A DNA stretch of 64,000 bases from Todiramphus chloris collaris (taxonomy: Eukaryota > Chordata > Aves > Coraciiformes > Alcedinidae). Positions within the stretch are counted from its first letter, which is position 1. The number at the start of each line of letters is the position of its first letter. Of this stretch, positions 37,101-52,100 are shown in pieces. The position numbers were made by a program, and so were the translations under genes. The stretch is taken from positions 485,248-549,247 of the forward strand of contig JANVCC010000183.1 in NCBI GenBank assembly GCA_025345505.1. The letters are read 5' to 3'. The notes below the pieces were generated by a model. That model did no database searches and was not told the DNA's origin. It saw only the letters and a program-made list of their open reading frames with translations.

Positions 37101-40100
37101 TGGACTCCTGACACCGGTGGTTACGCAGTCTGTGGGATGGAACGTGCCACAGAGAACGGGTGGAATTACCCAGGAACACCAGCACACTCCATTCAAGTCC
37201 TGGTTGTGTCACATCCTGCGTGACGTGCCGGGAAGCGAAGCCTTTGCTCCCACCGCTCGCTCCGCAGCGAGCTCAGAGGAAGGAAAGCACCCGGATTCTC
37301 AGCCCGGGTTCTCATCTGGAAGTGTGAGAAACTGCTGAGAAAAACCAAAGGCTTTTTGTAACCTCCACTACCACACCATGCACATCATTTACACTACTGC
37401 TTGGAAAACAAATAATGGGTTGTCTGAGCATCAGCTAATAAAAAACCAGCAATCCTGATGCTAGAAAGTTCCAACGAGCAAAATTCAAGTAAGAGAAATA
37501 AGGGTGAGGAATTCCTGGAGTCTCCCCGCAGTGCCGTTGGCCTCCCACTGCTGAATTTCTTCCAGCCTCTTCCTTTCCTGCTGATCTCCAGGAAATGGAA
37601 ATGCCTAGATCCAAACACGGCTGCGGACTTCCTCGCTGAGCATCATAAATTACTGCAACAGGAAGAGAACCGAGACAATAGGGCTGCAATCTCCAGAACC
37701 ATTCACTCCTCTGCTACAGAAACCTGGTAAATCATCAACCCCGCTCCCGTAAATTAAACACTCGCTGCGCTAAACGAAGCTGGGGGAAAAAAAAAAACCC
37801 AAACCCACAACAAGAAGCACAACCCCTCTCTCTCTCTCTCCGCAGAGGCCCGGCGCAGCTCTGCAAAGCCAGCATTAGCAAAGCAAATGAGAGCTGACAA
37901 TTTGGCTTTAAAATGGTGCTGTGTTTGTTCCTGCCTCGGAAAGGCCCTGCGAACACGAGCGCCCAGCACCGAGACCTTCCCCTGGTCCTCTCCCAGCTAC
38001 AGCCATCCCCGACCCTCGGCGCGGCTCTGCCTCCCCGCTGAGGAAACGGGGGTCTTCTCAAAGGAAAGCAGAGCTGTGGCTTCTTTCTGGTCAAGGCGCT
38101 TCGGCCACGACCGCAACCAACCCCCAGAGCCAGGAGCTCGGTTCTCCTGCTCGTTTTCAGCGTCTGATGGAGCAGCTCCAGCTTCAGGGAGCAGCTTCTC
38201 TGGTCTTGTGCTGCTTCAGCAATTCCTCATCTCACTGCCGGGCACCACACTTCAACCCTCTCCCCCCCTCCTTAGTCTTTCCTCTGAGTTTTAGAAGAAG
38301 AACTGAACAAAGTCCTCCTTTAAGACGCAGCGGGGCTCACAAGTGCACAAGAGAAGCCCTTCCGTGGGTCCAGAGTAGGAAGTAACTCTGGATTCACGGC
38401 TTGCAGAAGCCTGACGAGTTCAATCAAGGAGCAAGGACTTTCCCTCGCTCGGAACACGTGGACAATAACCCAGTGATGAAGTCCAAGAGGCTCTGCTTGC
38501 TTGTGGCTAAACAAGAGTCCATCTGAGAAACACAACGGAGTAGAAAAATGCAAAAAATGGATTCTGAGATTCCTTTTCCAGATGATTCTCCAGATTTCCT
38601 GAGAGGAAAGCAGAATTGATCCCATCTGAATGTTCTGACCATCAGGAGAAGTTGAGAAGTTGGGTTTGTCTTCTCCTTTTTGGCTGATGCCCAGCGTGTG
38701 GTTCTGCCACAAACAGAACGACGTTTGAAAAGTAACTAAACACCCCTGGAAGTATTTAAGATGTGTGGACGTGGCACTTGAGGACTTGGTAGAGTCAGGT
38801 CGATGGTTGGACTCAATCTTAAGGGTCTTTCCCAACCTCAATGATTCTGTGACTCTGATTAAAGAAAACACAGAATCATGGAATGGTCAGGGTGGGAAGG
38901 GACCTTCCAGAGCACCCAGTGCCACCCCCCCCTGCCATGGGCAGGGACCCCTCCCCCTAGAGCAGGGTGCTCACAGCCCCAGCCAGCCTGGGCTTCAACA
39001 CTGCCAAGGATGGGGCTTCCACCACCTCTCTGGGCAACCTGGGCCAGGGTCTCCCCACCCTCCTGGGGAACAACTTCTTCCTAATGTCCAACCTGAACCG
39101 ACCTGTCTCTAGTTTAATCCATCCCCTCCAGCCCTGTCACTGCCCCACAGCCTCAAAAGCCCCTCCCCAGCTTTCTTGTAGCCCCCTTTGGATGCTGGAA
39201 GGCCACAGTAAGGTCTCCCCGGAGCCTTCTCGTTCCATGGACATGAGCATGGCAGTGATGGAAAGCAGAGGGGAAGGTGCTTACCCGGCACAGGAGGACA
39301 CCCAGTGACCTCCCACCGAGCAGCCCAGATGTTCCACCTCCATTCAGACCAAGCCTGGAGCTTCAGGAGTCTCACCGCCCTGCGAGGCCGGGCTGCTTTT
39401 CAGCAATTAGCGCTGACGATCCGTTCTGGACCGCGGTGCTCAACCAGTGCAAGGTGGTAACACCAGCTAATCCTGCTACGCGCAGACAATGCTCCTCTTT
39501 CAACATCCCTGCTCCCCTTCCCCCACGGAATGAGAACACTGAATCATTTACTGTCTAACAAAACCATAATTACTACAGTGGAGAAATTAAGGAACATGGT
39601 CACGTAGCGCACAGCATCTCCCCAACAAAGCCTCCAAACACTTGACTTTGTCAAGAAACAGATTCAAATTTGAAAGCAGCTTGTATGGATTTATAAAAAA
39701 AAAAAAAGGGTTGTATGGTTTTAAAAGGAAACACGGTGGTGTTTCCAGCAGCTGATGATGCTGCAGAGCATCCTGAAAACGAGACCCAGACCCGACAGCC
39801 ACTCTCCTCATTGAACCACAAACTCCGGAGGAAGATTATCACAAAAATAAGGAAATAAATTCTATTATCACCACTGCATCTGCTGCTCAGCTCTCACCCC
39901 TCTGTCGACCTCGAGGGCTTTGCCTTGCTCTCCTAACGCCCCACTACATCTCCAGGGACACACTGTGACCACCTCAGACCCGCTCCGAAGGAACGCAACG
40001 CCAAGCCTGGCTTTGCAGAGCTCGAGTTTGGAACTGGAAACACTGAAACCCACAGAAGTGCAGCTGGAAGTCCGGAATGTTCTCTTGTTGCAGGCCACTT

Positions 40101-43100
40101 CCAGATAAGGTCTGTCAAGTGGGACTGGAGGTGTTGGGTGGCACGTTTGAGAAAGCCAAAGCGAGGAAGGAATGTCCTTCAGCACTTCAGACTCTCTCAG
40201 TTCTGGCCTAGGCAGAAAACAGGCATCAAACCAATCAGTTCAGCACTTCAGCAAGAAATGTTGTCACCACTCATTTCTCCCGTCGTTCCGGCATCTCCTG
40301 GAGGAGTGGTGACCTCCAGACATCCCCTGTTCCCTCCTGAGGGTTTTACTGGGGATTAAAGCTGGGATGCTCTCAAGTCCAGGCTCCAGCAGCCCAGAAC
40401 AACGCCACTGAAACCACTGTTTTCCAAGGCTCTCTGTTCCAATCGACTGTACCTGTTAACTGGCCTTGCTCTCCTGCCAGGCTTTGGCTATAACCTAGCA
40501 CAAAAAACGACGTTTCAAACAAGTTTAGACAATTGCCTCTTTCTGTTTGAGGCCAAATGATGATGCAGCTTCAAAGATTCCCTCCTCCTCCTTCCTTCTG
40601 CTGAAGCTGTATATCAGGTTTCCTCCTTGAAGACAATACCAAGGTCTGCAAACCCCACGGTCTTCCCAAGAAAGTCATCCATTTCTTGAGAGAAACGAAG
40701 CCTGACTCACTCGCTATGTCACCAAAAGCCCAAAAGTAAGGAAACCAAGCAGAACAGGTTTGTGCTTTGCAGCTCCCCTTAAAAGCACCATTCTGCTCCC
40801 ACGAGGAACACGAATAGGCTGCTGAAAAACCAGCCAGCCTCACAAAGCTGTGTTTGTCGAGCACGAGCATTTCCCTGCTGCGGTGTCGGTGCCGAGAGGT
40901 TCAGAGCCAGATCAGCTCCAGATTAATTCGTACACACTGCACGAGCCTCCTCGGCCCCAGCACTGTGGGGACTCTGTTCCACCCTTGCAAAAATCTTTTC
41001 CCAAGGTTTATGAGTGCTGCCTTCCCAAGCTGAATCCGTTTCCATCTCGACATTGGTGAGTTCAAGAGTGCAGCTGGAGGCGAGGGCTTCGTGGGCTGGT
41101 GGACCATGCTGCAGGGACCTGGGGCTCTGTCACTTCAGGGCACTGAGCCACGAGGTCTTAAACCTGTTTAATTTTTTTGCTGTTGTTGTTTTACCTTTCA
41201 ACAATAAACCCAACCCCTGGAACCATACAGAAGAATCTCTTCATCTTACAAGAGCGTTTGGGAGTTCCAGATGATCCACTGTCCTCGGCTCACCCGTCTG
41301 TATTACGGGCGGTAATCTCAGCTGCCATATGTGATGCATCACCAAACTGGGTGAGCTAAGGACAGAGTTCAGTTCTCTTCGTGTGCGTGGGCAGGGGGTG
41401 ACCAATGACAAGGAGATGGCACCAGATCAACCTCAGCTGAAGACTCTTCCCCACAAAAAAAGAGAGACCCGTGCGGTAACTCATCGGCACCACTGCTGCT
41501 GAAAAAGGCACTGTCCAGGGTCAGCAGAACGAGTTCTCAAGGGCTTTGCAAGACTGGGATGCTGAAAAACGCTTGGAAGCTCAGCACTGGAAGTCAGAGC
41601 CCCTCGCAGATGCATGATGCTTCTGTTGACTCTTCCCTTTGCAGCAGACACAAGGGTGCTCCCGCTCGTGACTCTGCCTGCGCTTCATGCAGCGCCGACG
41701 CGACCCTGGTATTCTCAGCTCAGGTTCCTCAAAGGACTTCCCCAGGTAGTCCCCAAACGACCACGCAGCCAAACCTCCAGCCACATCCCTGGAGCATTTG
41801 TACCCAAGGACTAAAAGGCCAGAGATGTTTCGCCTTCCAGACCCTCAGCTGTGACAAAAAGGCTGCACGACGCACGGGGGCACCGGCGACTCGAGCCACG
41901 CTGCCAACACAAGGCTAACACTGACCTCTGCAAAAGGAAGTGGTTTTAAAAAGGTTCCAAACCCCTCTGGAATAGAACCCCTAAAAGCCTTTAAACACCC
42001 CCCTAAACTCTGTTGACCCTGCCAGTGCTACTGAGGTCAACTCCACATGAGATACAACCCTGTGAAGCGCAGCTATATACATTTTCCACATTACCCAGGA
42101 AAGCAGCAGATGCACAGGAGCAGCTTAATCCCATATACAAATAATAAATCTTGTATGTAATGCCATCCCATGGGGAGAAAAAAAGAAGAATTAAAAAAAA
42201 ACCCCAGCAAACAAACAAAAAACCCAACCTTTTTAATAGCTACGACTTGTCACGGGGGGAAAAAAATGCATTTTCCCCTCGGGGTGGTAGAAAGGGCACA
42301 AACCCAAGGCTCTGTCACAAACTGGATTTTATCAAATCCACACGAGAGCAACGTTTGAGTCTGTTCTTGATAAGCAGTCGAGAAGAACGTGGCTTCGGCT
42401 GCAGGGGCACTGAAAAGCGGTGAGAACGCGAGCCCTGCGTCGGAGCGAGGCGCCTGACCGAGGAACGGCAAGCGCCGCTGTCACGCACGGGAGCAGAGGC
42501 TGCGCTCAGCCTGGGCTCAGCACGGAGAGAAGACTTACAACACTCCTACCAACAACCCCGAACCCAGACGGAGTGATTCTGCCCTCCTTCCTGACTAACC
42601 TCCTGCCAGACACCCGCGGAAGTTCGCCTGTGCTTAATCCTCTTCCACTGGACTGAAGAGTTTCCCAGGAAATGAGTAAACTCTCTGCAACAACCCCGTG
42701 ACTCAGCACTTACTCAGTCGGTCGGTCCATCGTCATCGTCTTCCTACAGGTAGATGGTGAGGTCTCGGAGCAGAGAGTGCTGAGCACCTTCTCCCAGGAG
42801 TCGTCCGTCCAGCCCAACGAGGAGGGATTGCACACACGGAAACTCGGCCTCTCCTACACCCCGTGCGCTTTCCCCACGAGACAGACCAGTGCAGACAGAT
42901 GATCTTTCCAAATCCAGCCCGTTTTCAGCGCAGGAATTAAAACCAAAACCCCGCAGGCACCCAAAGAGAACTCTGTGTCTTGCTGCAAAGGCTCCAGACC
43001 CAGGAAGACAGCCACCTACCACCAGAAAGCATCTCCCTGGGGTTCAGCATCACCTGCAGGGAACGGCACCAGGGAGGGTCTGGGGCTCTGGCAAACACAG

Positions 43101-46100
43101 TGACCGACACGAGTCAGATACAGAGACGTTACCCCACCCACAGTGCCCAGTTTGGGGTCTCCAGGGAAAGCAGACAGCCCCTGGCCTTTGCCCCCTGAGT
43201 GCCAGGGGATGACAAGGCCTTGCTGGGGCTCTTTTGCTCTCCTGCAAGAAACCCCATCACGTTTCGGTTGTTCAGCAGCGAACGTGGCCACGCAAACCCA
43301 TCCCAAGCTTACCACAGTGGGTCTGATTAAAACTGACATTACCATGGGTTTTAATCCCCGGTGCAGTTCCCGCTGCCCACCCTTTGGTGGGTACCTCTCA
43401 GGTGCCAAGATTTAGGGATGCTCTTGAAACAGGCTTTGTATTTTCTAATCTCAGCCAAGTGCCAGAGGGACCCCGCGCTGGTAACTCCTCCAAACCCGAC
43501 GCCGCGGCAGCATCGTCCCCATCACAAGCCATCCCAGTAAGCAGTTCAGATACACCCCCAGTTTCAGGCCAACTGGACCAAACTGCTTTCCGTAATTAAA
43601 TTCCAGATTCTCAAATATGATGCAAGAACGGGAGAGGAAAGAGAAGAACAATTACTCCCCTATCTACAGATCAAGCACACGCACAAAGCATCCCGGGCAC
43701 GGGAGCGCGGCTCTGACCTTCCCCTAGCGCAGCGCTAACCCAGTTGGCACAGAGTTACCTGCTTCTGGGGGGGGAAAGGCTGTTCCACATCAGAGTGGAA
43801 TGATGAAACCAAGCAAGATAACCCGATGGAAGCATGAGCACTTAGAAAGATCACTCCTCAAATAAAAAAAAACACCAAAAAAACCTCCAACAACAACAAC
43901 AAAATCTCACAAGTTTCAACACTGAAGAGGTGAGTCTATCGTGACGTGATTTCCCGCGTGCCTCCTGGGTTTCCCAGTCTGTAACTCCCACTGCACAGGA
44001 AAAAAAGCAGCAGAGAAAGTGGTGGCTGCTCGAGAGAGGAAAAAAAATCATTGTTTTTCCCCAAGCACTGAAATCTGAAACACAAACCGCCGTGGTTTGA
44101 CAGCAGTAACGAGCGCTCTCGCTGGGACAGTCACCAGTCAATGGTATTAGTCACCATGGCAGGATTTCACTCCTTGTTAGAGCAACACAATTATTAACCT
44201 TTTACCCAGCCTCCAATTTGCGTGCGACACCGGTAATTTAACCGGTGGAAACTCCCACCAAACTCCAGGAGTGTACCTGACAAAAAGGCAGCAGGAGACT
44301 CGGGGAGCCGCACGGAAAATGCTCTTTTTCTTTTCCTTTTCAGCCCACTTAGTGGGAACCAAAGCACTTTGTTAAATGACCTTAAACCTGCGCTGCTGTC
44401 CCGACCCTAACCCTCGACACCCGCACGCCGCTGCGCCAAAGCAGAGCTCTGCTGAAAGAGGTTGGAGCCCCATGGATCCATCCTTGCTGAGAACAAGCCT
44501 GGGAGGCTGAGCAGGCTCCTCCGGGCTGTCTTCTGTGGATTGGAGGGCACGACTCGTTCCAGATGGTGGCAAGCTTGGCACAACGGATTTACATACGAAG
44601 AGCGGAAGCAAAACGCGCCGTACGGCGCGGCCCAAGCAGCACGTTTCGGGCTGCGAGTTCAGCACGGGCTGTGTTCAGCCTTCAGCTCTGTTTACATCAG
44701 CAGCCATGGCTTCTGGAGGAATTTCACTGCTAAGGAAACCACGTTGGCATGTCACCAGCCAGCCGAAGAAAAGCCATTATTCTGTCAGCTGCGATGCTCC
44801 GCACGAGAAAGATCATGCGAGGAGCGACTTCTGCGCAGGGCTCTTCGGGCACGCCGAGCAGAGTCAACGTCTGCTTCAGAAGCACTTCGTTCTGAGGCTG
44901 GAGAGTGGGACGTGGCAAGATCCTTCCTAAGGGCAAGCGTTTGAGCTGCGTGGAAGATCAAAACGATGGGCAAAACGTGAGAGGCCTTGTGGCACAGCTC
45001 AGCAATCCAGCACCGCGATCCAGCCGCGCGCTGCGAACCCACCATGAAGTCACTGAACCTGAAGCTTCCCAGCAGCCAATAGGTGTGACTCCCAGCACAT
45101 CGATTCCCCCTTTCTAATTCTGCTCACCAAGAGCTCTTAGAGGAAAAGGACATTCAGTTGTTGGTACAAAGGGGCCCTCCTTCTGCCTGGCTTGAAGGAG
45201 GAAAAAGAAGATGCTGCTACCATAAAGAGAAGGAGAGGTCAATCTCAGCTGGCTGGCCTCACTATGCAGGATGCTGTGACACCAGCCAGGTATTTCTGGC
45301 ACTCAGCTATGGTGAGATCCAAACACCACGTGTATTTTTCTTGCCTCGTATCACCGCTGTCACAATATACTTTCATAAAACCGTGAGGACAAATATCCTC
45401 TCTGCTGTGACACCGGTGGACCTTGAACCCAAACAAACGGGCTCAAAGCAAAGAGAGATCTTACTCACAAGCTATCTGCAAACCCACAATTCCTACTTCC
45501 AGGGAATTTTCCCCCCGCGGCCTCGCTACGGGTGCAGTGCCTCCTCCTCCAGCTTAAATAAACCGAGTTCTCAAATGTCTCGCTCGAAGAGGGAAGGAAG
45601 TATGGAGAAATCAGTAGGATTATTTAAGAGCACGCCGTCAGCAACTCGACAAAAAGAATGCAGACAAGATGAACGGAGGAGCTTGCGAAGAGCGACGCGG
45701 CCGCCGCGGATGCGATCCAGCTCAAACTTCAGCCCTCCCGGGCGCGAGGCCACCGCTGCCGCGAGCAGAGCTGATCCACGCACAGAAAGTGGCTCCCTTC
45801 TGGAACAAACACCTAAACACGAGGACTCTCCAAGCTGTTCTGCTTCTGACGCTCCCGTGCTCTGTTCCCACGAAGGCCAGGGATGTTCGATCCAGAGGAA
45901 ATAAACTCGTCGTGGTTTCTTTGTGAAAAAAGGGGGAAGAAAACCAAACATGTTCCTCTAGAAATGACACAAGGTTCAGCAGGTAAATGAGAAGAAACCA
46001 AAAGCAAAACCTCCCGTTGGTAAACTCAGCATTAAAGCGTCGAAAGACAAGAGTTAGCTGTGAACAGATTCTTTCAAACAATGGACTGACTGGCCCGGCA

Positions 46101-49100
46101 AACACCAGCCAACTGGAAAGGAACATTAACTGGTGAACAAAAATGGCCTCTGCCAGAGGCCAGAGCGACGACTGCGCTTCCCCGTCGCTGTTCCCATCTT
46201 GCGTCGGGAATGTCAGAGCTCGGGAGCTCGAAGCAGGGCTGGGTCACAGCTCGGAGAGCTGAAAAGCAAGAGCTCCCATGCAGGCTGGACTGAGACCTTC
46301 ACGAGCAGGAGGCAAAGCAACCACCAGCCTGGAAATGTGTTACTTGGATGGGAGGTGGGATTTGCTTGGCTGGGCTCTACTGGAGAAAGGGGAGAACTGC
46401 TGGATCTGTCCGATGGTTAAGTTTATGGCAAAGTACTTACAGAAGAGGATGAGCCTCTTAAAGGAATTTCAGACAGAAATCAGGACGAATAAAACCACTT
46501 TCCATATTGTAAGTCAATCAGAATGAGCTCTCAGGTTGTCCTCACATACACTACCAGAGGGAAGAAAGCCTGACAAATCTGCTAAAAGCTTTAAAAAGCC
46601 TAAATTAAATATTAATGTTCTCAAAATGATGAAGCCAGCACAAAAACATAAGTCTCCTTTGCCACTCCAGTTCTTTTATCGCCCAGAGCGCAAGATGAAA
46701 GATTCCTTGCAAACAGCGGTGCCTTGATGAAATTATGAATAAAGCAGAAAAACCCCGAGCCAGAGCTGCACAGGTTGAAAAAGCAGCAACCAGCAAAACG
46801 CATTCACAGTAAACTGGAAACAACAGTTAATTGTTGTAATGCCAGCTAATGAAAAGCAGAGACAAAAGACGACCGAGGCGCCCCGTTAAGCGCGAGGAGA
46901 AAAACTCGCGCTGAGGATCGAGTTAGGATTGTTCCCTCCCAAGTCCTGATGCCTGGGAACATCCAGAACGCTCATCTTCCAGCCCTGGACTTGAAGTGCT
47001 GGCTTATTTCCCTCCAGGCTGGGACACAGCAAAAGTTAATCTATAACCCCAGAATGTCCAGAAAAAACCCCAACCAACAACGCCCCAAAAACAAGATAAA
47101 ACTTCACAGAAGCATCACCTGGCAAAGCAAGGTAAGAATTTCAGGGGGTGTTAAATGAGCCTTCTCCTGGAGTCACCGGAGGGGACACAGAGGTCTCTGG
47201 GTCCACATCACGCCGTGGGAAAGGCCCCGATGGGAGCCACGGAGGAGCGCAGGGCAACCCCACATCTGGCAAAGCTGCTGCTTCAGCTCCACCGCGACCT
47301 TGGCAGAGCTGCCTGATGCCCACGGCCTCGCTCCAGCTCTAGCGAGGCCGGTCGAGGCAGCAGGGACTTCCCAGACCTCTCTAGCTCAGCAGCTGGAGTC
47401 CCACCTCCTGGAAATCCCACAGAATCCTGGGCTCCACCCAGGCAAAGGTCGTCCTCATCGTAGCCTCGCTCCACAGGCTTCCAGTCCGTTCTGGTGCCTT
47501 GCTCCAGTGTGATTGATCCTCCCCCACCCTTCTAGATACCGGTTTACTTCCCCCTTGGCCACGCAATCGCACGTGCATCGGGGATCCTCCGCCGCACCGC
47601 CTGCCAACCCCCGCAGCCTTCCCAACCAAGAGAGGAGACCTGAACGTTTCCTTTCCTTTCTGCTGTAGCTGACAACATAAAGAGGGCTGGGATGGGAACC
47701 ATCTGTTACGATGCCTAATGGAGCCGTAATCACCAGACAGCGACCGCTTCAAAGAACACTCAAGTGTTTAGAAAGCCAGCGTGTCAGCGTGACAATATTA
47801 GCAGGGAGATAGTTGTATCTTTTTGATAAAACATCACATTCGCAGCAGGCTTCGCTTTCGACGACCGACGTAACGGCCTTTTTATAGACAGCGCTGCACG
47901 ATTTAGGGGGTGGGAGGGAGCAGGAAGGGCTAAGGACGCGGTGACAGCGGTAAATTAAGATGCTCTGCCAAGAAACAGGAACTAAAGAATTAAAAGTCCG
48001 ACGAGAAAGCTTGCAATTAAGCAAAACCTCTGAAGGAGGAGGACCGGAGACGACAGGCACCGCTTTGCTGCCCTCCGATCTGCTCAGCGAGACTCGTCTG
48101 CTGGCTCCGGATGTTTTCCAGCAGTAAAATTTGTGTTGTGCTACGTCAGGGTCTCTTAAGAGAAATGATGATGTTTGGGACATAAAGCGAGCACCACTCT
48201 TCAATATCCCTCATACGAAAGGATTGTTTCCTCCCAAGCGCTTCTAGAGACACGGAGACAGAGAAAATGAATTCCTTGGGGTACCTCAGCTTGGCTCTTC
48301 CCACCAAACACACCCCGAGCGGCCTTTTCAGGGCCAGCATCCCTAAAAACCACCCCGGAGGCTGCAGGGCCTCCAAGTCTCGTCAAGAAACAAGCAGGGC
48401 CCGAGGAGCTAATGCAGACTGACACGCACAAGTGCGATCGCTTCCGAGCGGCTGCTTCATCCTCTTCCCCTGCGAGGCCAAGAAAGCCCCGGGGGCCGTG
48501 CTAGGGCCTCGGGGGGGTGCAGGTTTCCTTCAGTGTCTAACAAAGGCTTTAAGCAGTTGGCCTCCTTCCTCCTGGGATGGGCTCCATCCCCAGATAACCA
48601 GGGGTGGCCTTGAGTCTGCGCCCGCAGCATCAGAGGGAAAGGGGGTCACAGGAAACTCAGCTCAGCTTTTCTCCACTCCAGGAGGTAACTCCCTGGCACA
48701 ACCAGCACTGTCCTTTCCAGTAGGTATTGAACAGCCCAGACCGCTCAGAGAGCAGACAATACCTTCAAAGCTCCAACATTAACTGGTTTAGTGAGTTAAG
48801 AGCAGAGATGTTGCCTGGGATTGCTCGGGGCAGAGCGTGCTGAAGGAGCAGAATCTACCTTTCAACCAGGAATCCACGAACAATCCCTTTAAAAGGTGGA
48901 GGCAATCCAACAGCTGCCGGCTTACTCCGACGCGACAATAACTCTGGGAGACTTTTTGTGACACTTCACCCAGGGAAAATCTCAGCTATTCTTAAAGAGC
49001 CCTTCTTGAGAGCAGAATTACAGTAAAAGAACAGCTCTTCCATCTCCCAGATCTCTCCACCTCACTGGCTCCTTTCATTCCTCCTTTCCCGGAGGGTTCC

Positions 49101-52100
49101 GCAGGCTATCCTCTCACCACGTCGAGTACTCAGTGACAATGCTGTTCATCTTCTCAGCCTCTCAGCTCCTCGGTCCCGATCCCAAGACAGAGCCAGGAGC
49201 TGAACCAGCACATCCTAATTATTTAGAAACATTTTACATTTATCCAGCTGAACGGCCCCAAGATTTGTATCCGTGCCTCTGGTCAAAGTTACTCCAACAG
49301 GGTTCCCGAGTCTTTCCACTACCAGCCCTGCACAATGCTGCAGTTTTACAACAGGACTTAACAAGTAAAGTGTATCAGAGAGAGGGATAACCAAACAGAA
49401 CAGCAGTGTTTGTTCGAGGTTTCTAGGTGCGGCTGCAGCCAAGACATAATGGGATTATTTCTATCTGACTCATTTGCTTTGTCTTCATCCATGATTCTCC
49501 ACATTTGGGACTCAATAAGTGACTTTTTCTGCACTGCAGGACTTTTTACATTCAGGGTATTTTCAAGAAGAACTTAAAGCAGAGGAGGAATTCCTCAAAT
49601 ACAGATGGCTTCTATCGATGCAGGTTCGAGCAGGTCAAGGGAGGGGATTCTCCCCCTCTGCTCCGCTCTGGTGAGACCCAACCTGGAGCCCTGCGTCCCG
49701 TTCTGGAGCCCCTGGCACAGGAGGGCTATGGATGTGCTGGGACGTGGCCAGAGAAGGGCCAGGAGGATGCTCAGAGGGCTGGAGCAGCTCTGCTGTGAGG
49801 ACAGGCTGAGAGAGCTGGGGTTCTTGGAGAAGGCTCCAGGGAGACCTTCTGATGGCCTTCCAGGATCTGAAGGGGGCTACAAGAAAGCTGGGGAGGGACA
49901 TTTTAGGCTGTCAGGCAGTGGTAGGACTGGAATGGATCAAACCTGGAGATGGGTCGATTCAGGTTAGACATTAGGAGGAATTTCTTCCCCAGGAGTGTGG
50001 GGAGACCCTGGCCCAGGTTGCCCAGAGAGATGGTGGAAGCCCCATCCTTGGCAGTGCTGAAGCCCAGGCTGGCTGGGGCTGTGAGCACCCTGCTCTAGTG
50101 GGAGGGGTCCCTGCCCATGGCAGGGGGGTTGGAACTGGGGGATCTGGAAGGTCCCTTCCCACCCTGACCGTTCCATGACTCTGTGCCATCACTGTCACGG
50201 CTGAATCCAGGTCCCCCAAACGTGCAGGACGGGTGAAATCCCAGCAGGCTGCACGGACGCCCATTTCTGGTTATCAGCCTGTGCATTTCAGGGGCTCTCC
50301 CTGGAGTCTCCCGTACCGTGCCCTCACCTACGGGGCAGCAACTCAAACCACCTCAGCCCCACGCTGGGCCCTGCTGCTGCCCTGGGAGACAGAGCCAGTC
50401 CCTCAGCTCCCAGCACCTCGGCTTCCCGTCCGCGCACCGACAATAGCGGCACTTCCCCCTTCCCCCCCGAGTGCCTTCCAAGCCCAGGCTGCCTGAGGAT
50501 GGAGGTTCCCATCCCAATTACAATAAGAATTGTTCTTTTTTTTAATCCACAAGGGATCACTTAAAGTTTCTGCCCTAAGAATAAACCCAGGTCTCAGTCT
50601 GGACAAACATTTGCAGGGGTGCTTTGCTGTTATGAGATCTACTTTTTGCCAACACCACTCAGGCTTTGGTCTTCTGTTGGTCAGTGATTTTTTTCAGGAT
50701 TGTTACAAAAGCTCCAAAAATTCCCCCCAAAACTGTACCAAAATCACTTGTAACTCGGTCACCTCCCAGTGCTTTCACCTCTCGTGAAATGGGGTAAATG
50801 GTTCAGTATTTTAAGAAGCAAAGTTCACATTCCTGAAAGTTTAACCAGTGCCCTCTCCTGTTTGCCCAAGCTCACCGAGGTGCCCGTGCTCTCCAGGGTG
50901 GGGAAGAGCGAGGTGCTGAGGAGAGGGCACCCTGAGAGCAGAAAGCTCTGCTCTGCAGCTCCCGGGGACGCGCTGCAGCAGCACACGGGCTTTGGCCGGA
51001 GCCATGGGATGCAAACTCTTCAGCAACAGCCTCCTCCTTTCCCCCACCCCCCGGGCCCTGCGCTGAGCCAGCTACAGCCACCAGTACCTCGCTGGCAGCG
51101 CCCCGTGGGACACATCTTTGATTTTAATGCCAGAGATGGAACACCCTTAATAGGCATTTACCACTTAAGTTCAATTAAGGAGGGAAGAAGGAAAAAAAAA
51201 AGAAAGGAAAAAAGAAGACAGTGTAGTTGAATCTGTTTATTCCTCAAGCAGAAGTGCTGAGGATCAAGGACCTTTTCTCTCCCGCTCGGATCAGTCCCCA
51301 TGTCCCGGTGCTAACCGCAGGCTGGGATTTGCCGTGTCGCTTCCGAGCGACTCTCCCGCTCCTCGGGAGCGGGGACAGCAGCGGCTGCTACCGTGCTGGC
51401 CACGTTGTCCGCAGCGGCGAGGCCGAGAGCGTCCCTTGGCAACCGCCTGCGAGCGTTGCTCACTCCTTCCAGCAAAGCGAGCAGCAAACTTCAAAGCCTC
51501 CTTCCCCTCCCCGGGGTTTCTTTTGGCTGGTCAGCTTATCTACGGGATCGCTGTTTCCAGAGAAGCAGCCCAAGCTTCCACGCGGGTAACTGCAGAGAAA
51601 GGCGGTGATGAAGACACAGTGTCACTGGGACATCTGTCCCAACATCCCTGCCTTGGCTGCTGCTCCCCGCGGGCAAGCGACAGCGCTGCCAGAAAAGGCG
51701 CTGCGCACCGAAACGGGCTCTCCGTGGCAAAGATTAATCGGCGCCTCAGCTGAAGAGCTGGGACAGCAGGCAGCACGAAACCTTCTTCAACGTGTCCCCT
51801 CCCTGGAACGGTGGCCGTGCAGCTGCGGAATGAAGTCACACGCAGGGACGGGTCCTGCAACCAAACCTCTCCGCTCTCCGTACGGTGCTTTATCTTCTGG
51901 ATCGTCCCCACTTCAGACAACATCCTTCCAATTTATGGCCAAGCAAACACCCTGGCACGACTCATCTCGTTTGTACCTTCCAAGGGCAGCACTTGGGTCA
52001 TCTCCCGCAGCCTGCCCCGCACGCAGGGCTCATCTCCCTGCTCACCGCTGCCCACAGCCCAGCCCTGCAGCAGCTACAGCAACGGCTCCTCAGGAAAACC

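Noticed and set aside
38868-39231. Similar short frames shared between about 39.0 and 50.0 kb
   Set aside because: These are the same part of two CR1 copies in opposite orientation.
45158-45904. 248-codon plus-strand open frame in intron 1
   Set aside because: No family resemblance and no promoter or poly(A) support. Typical of random frames in moderately GC-rich avian introns.
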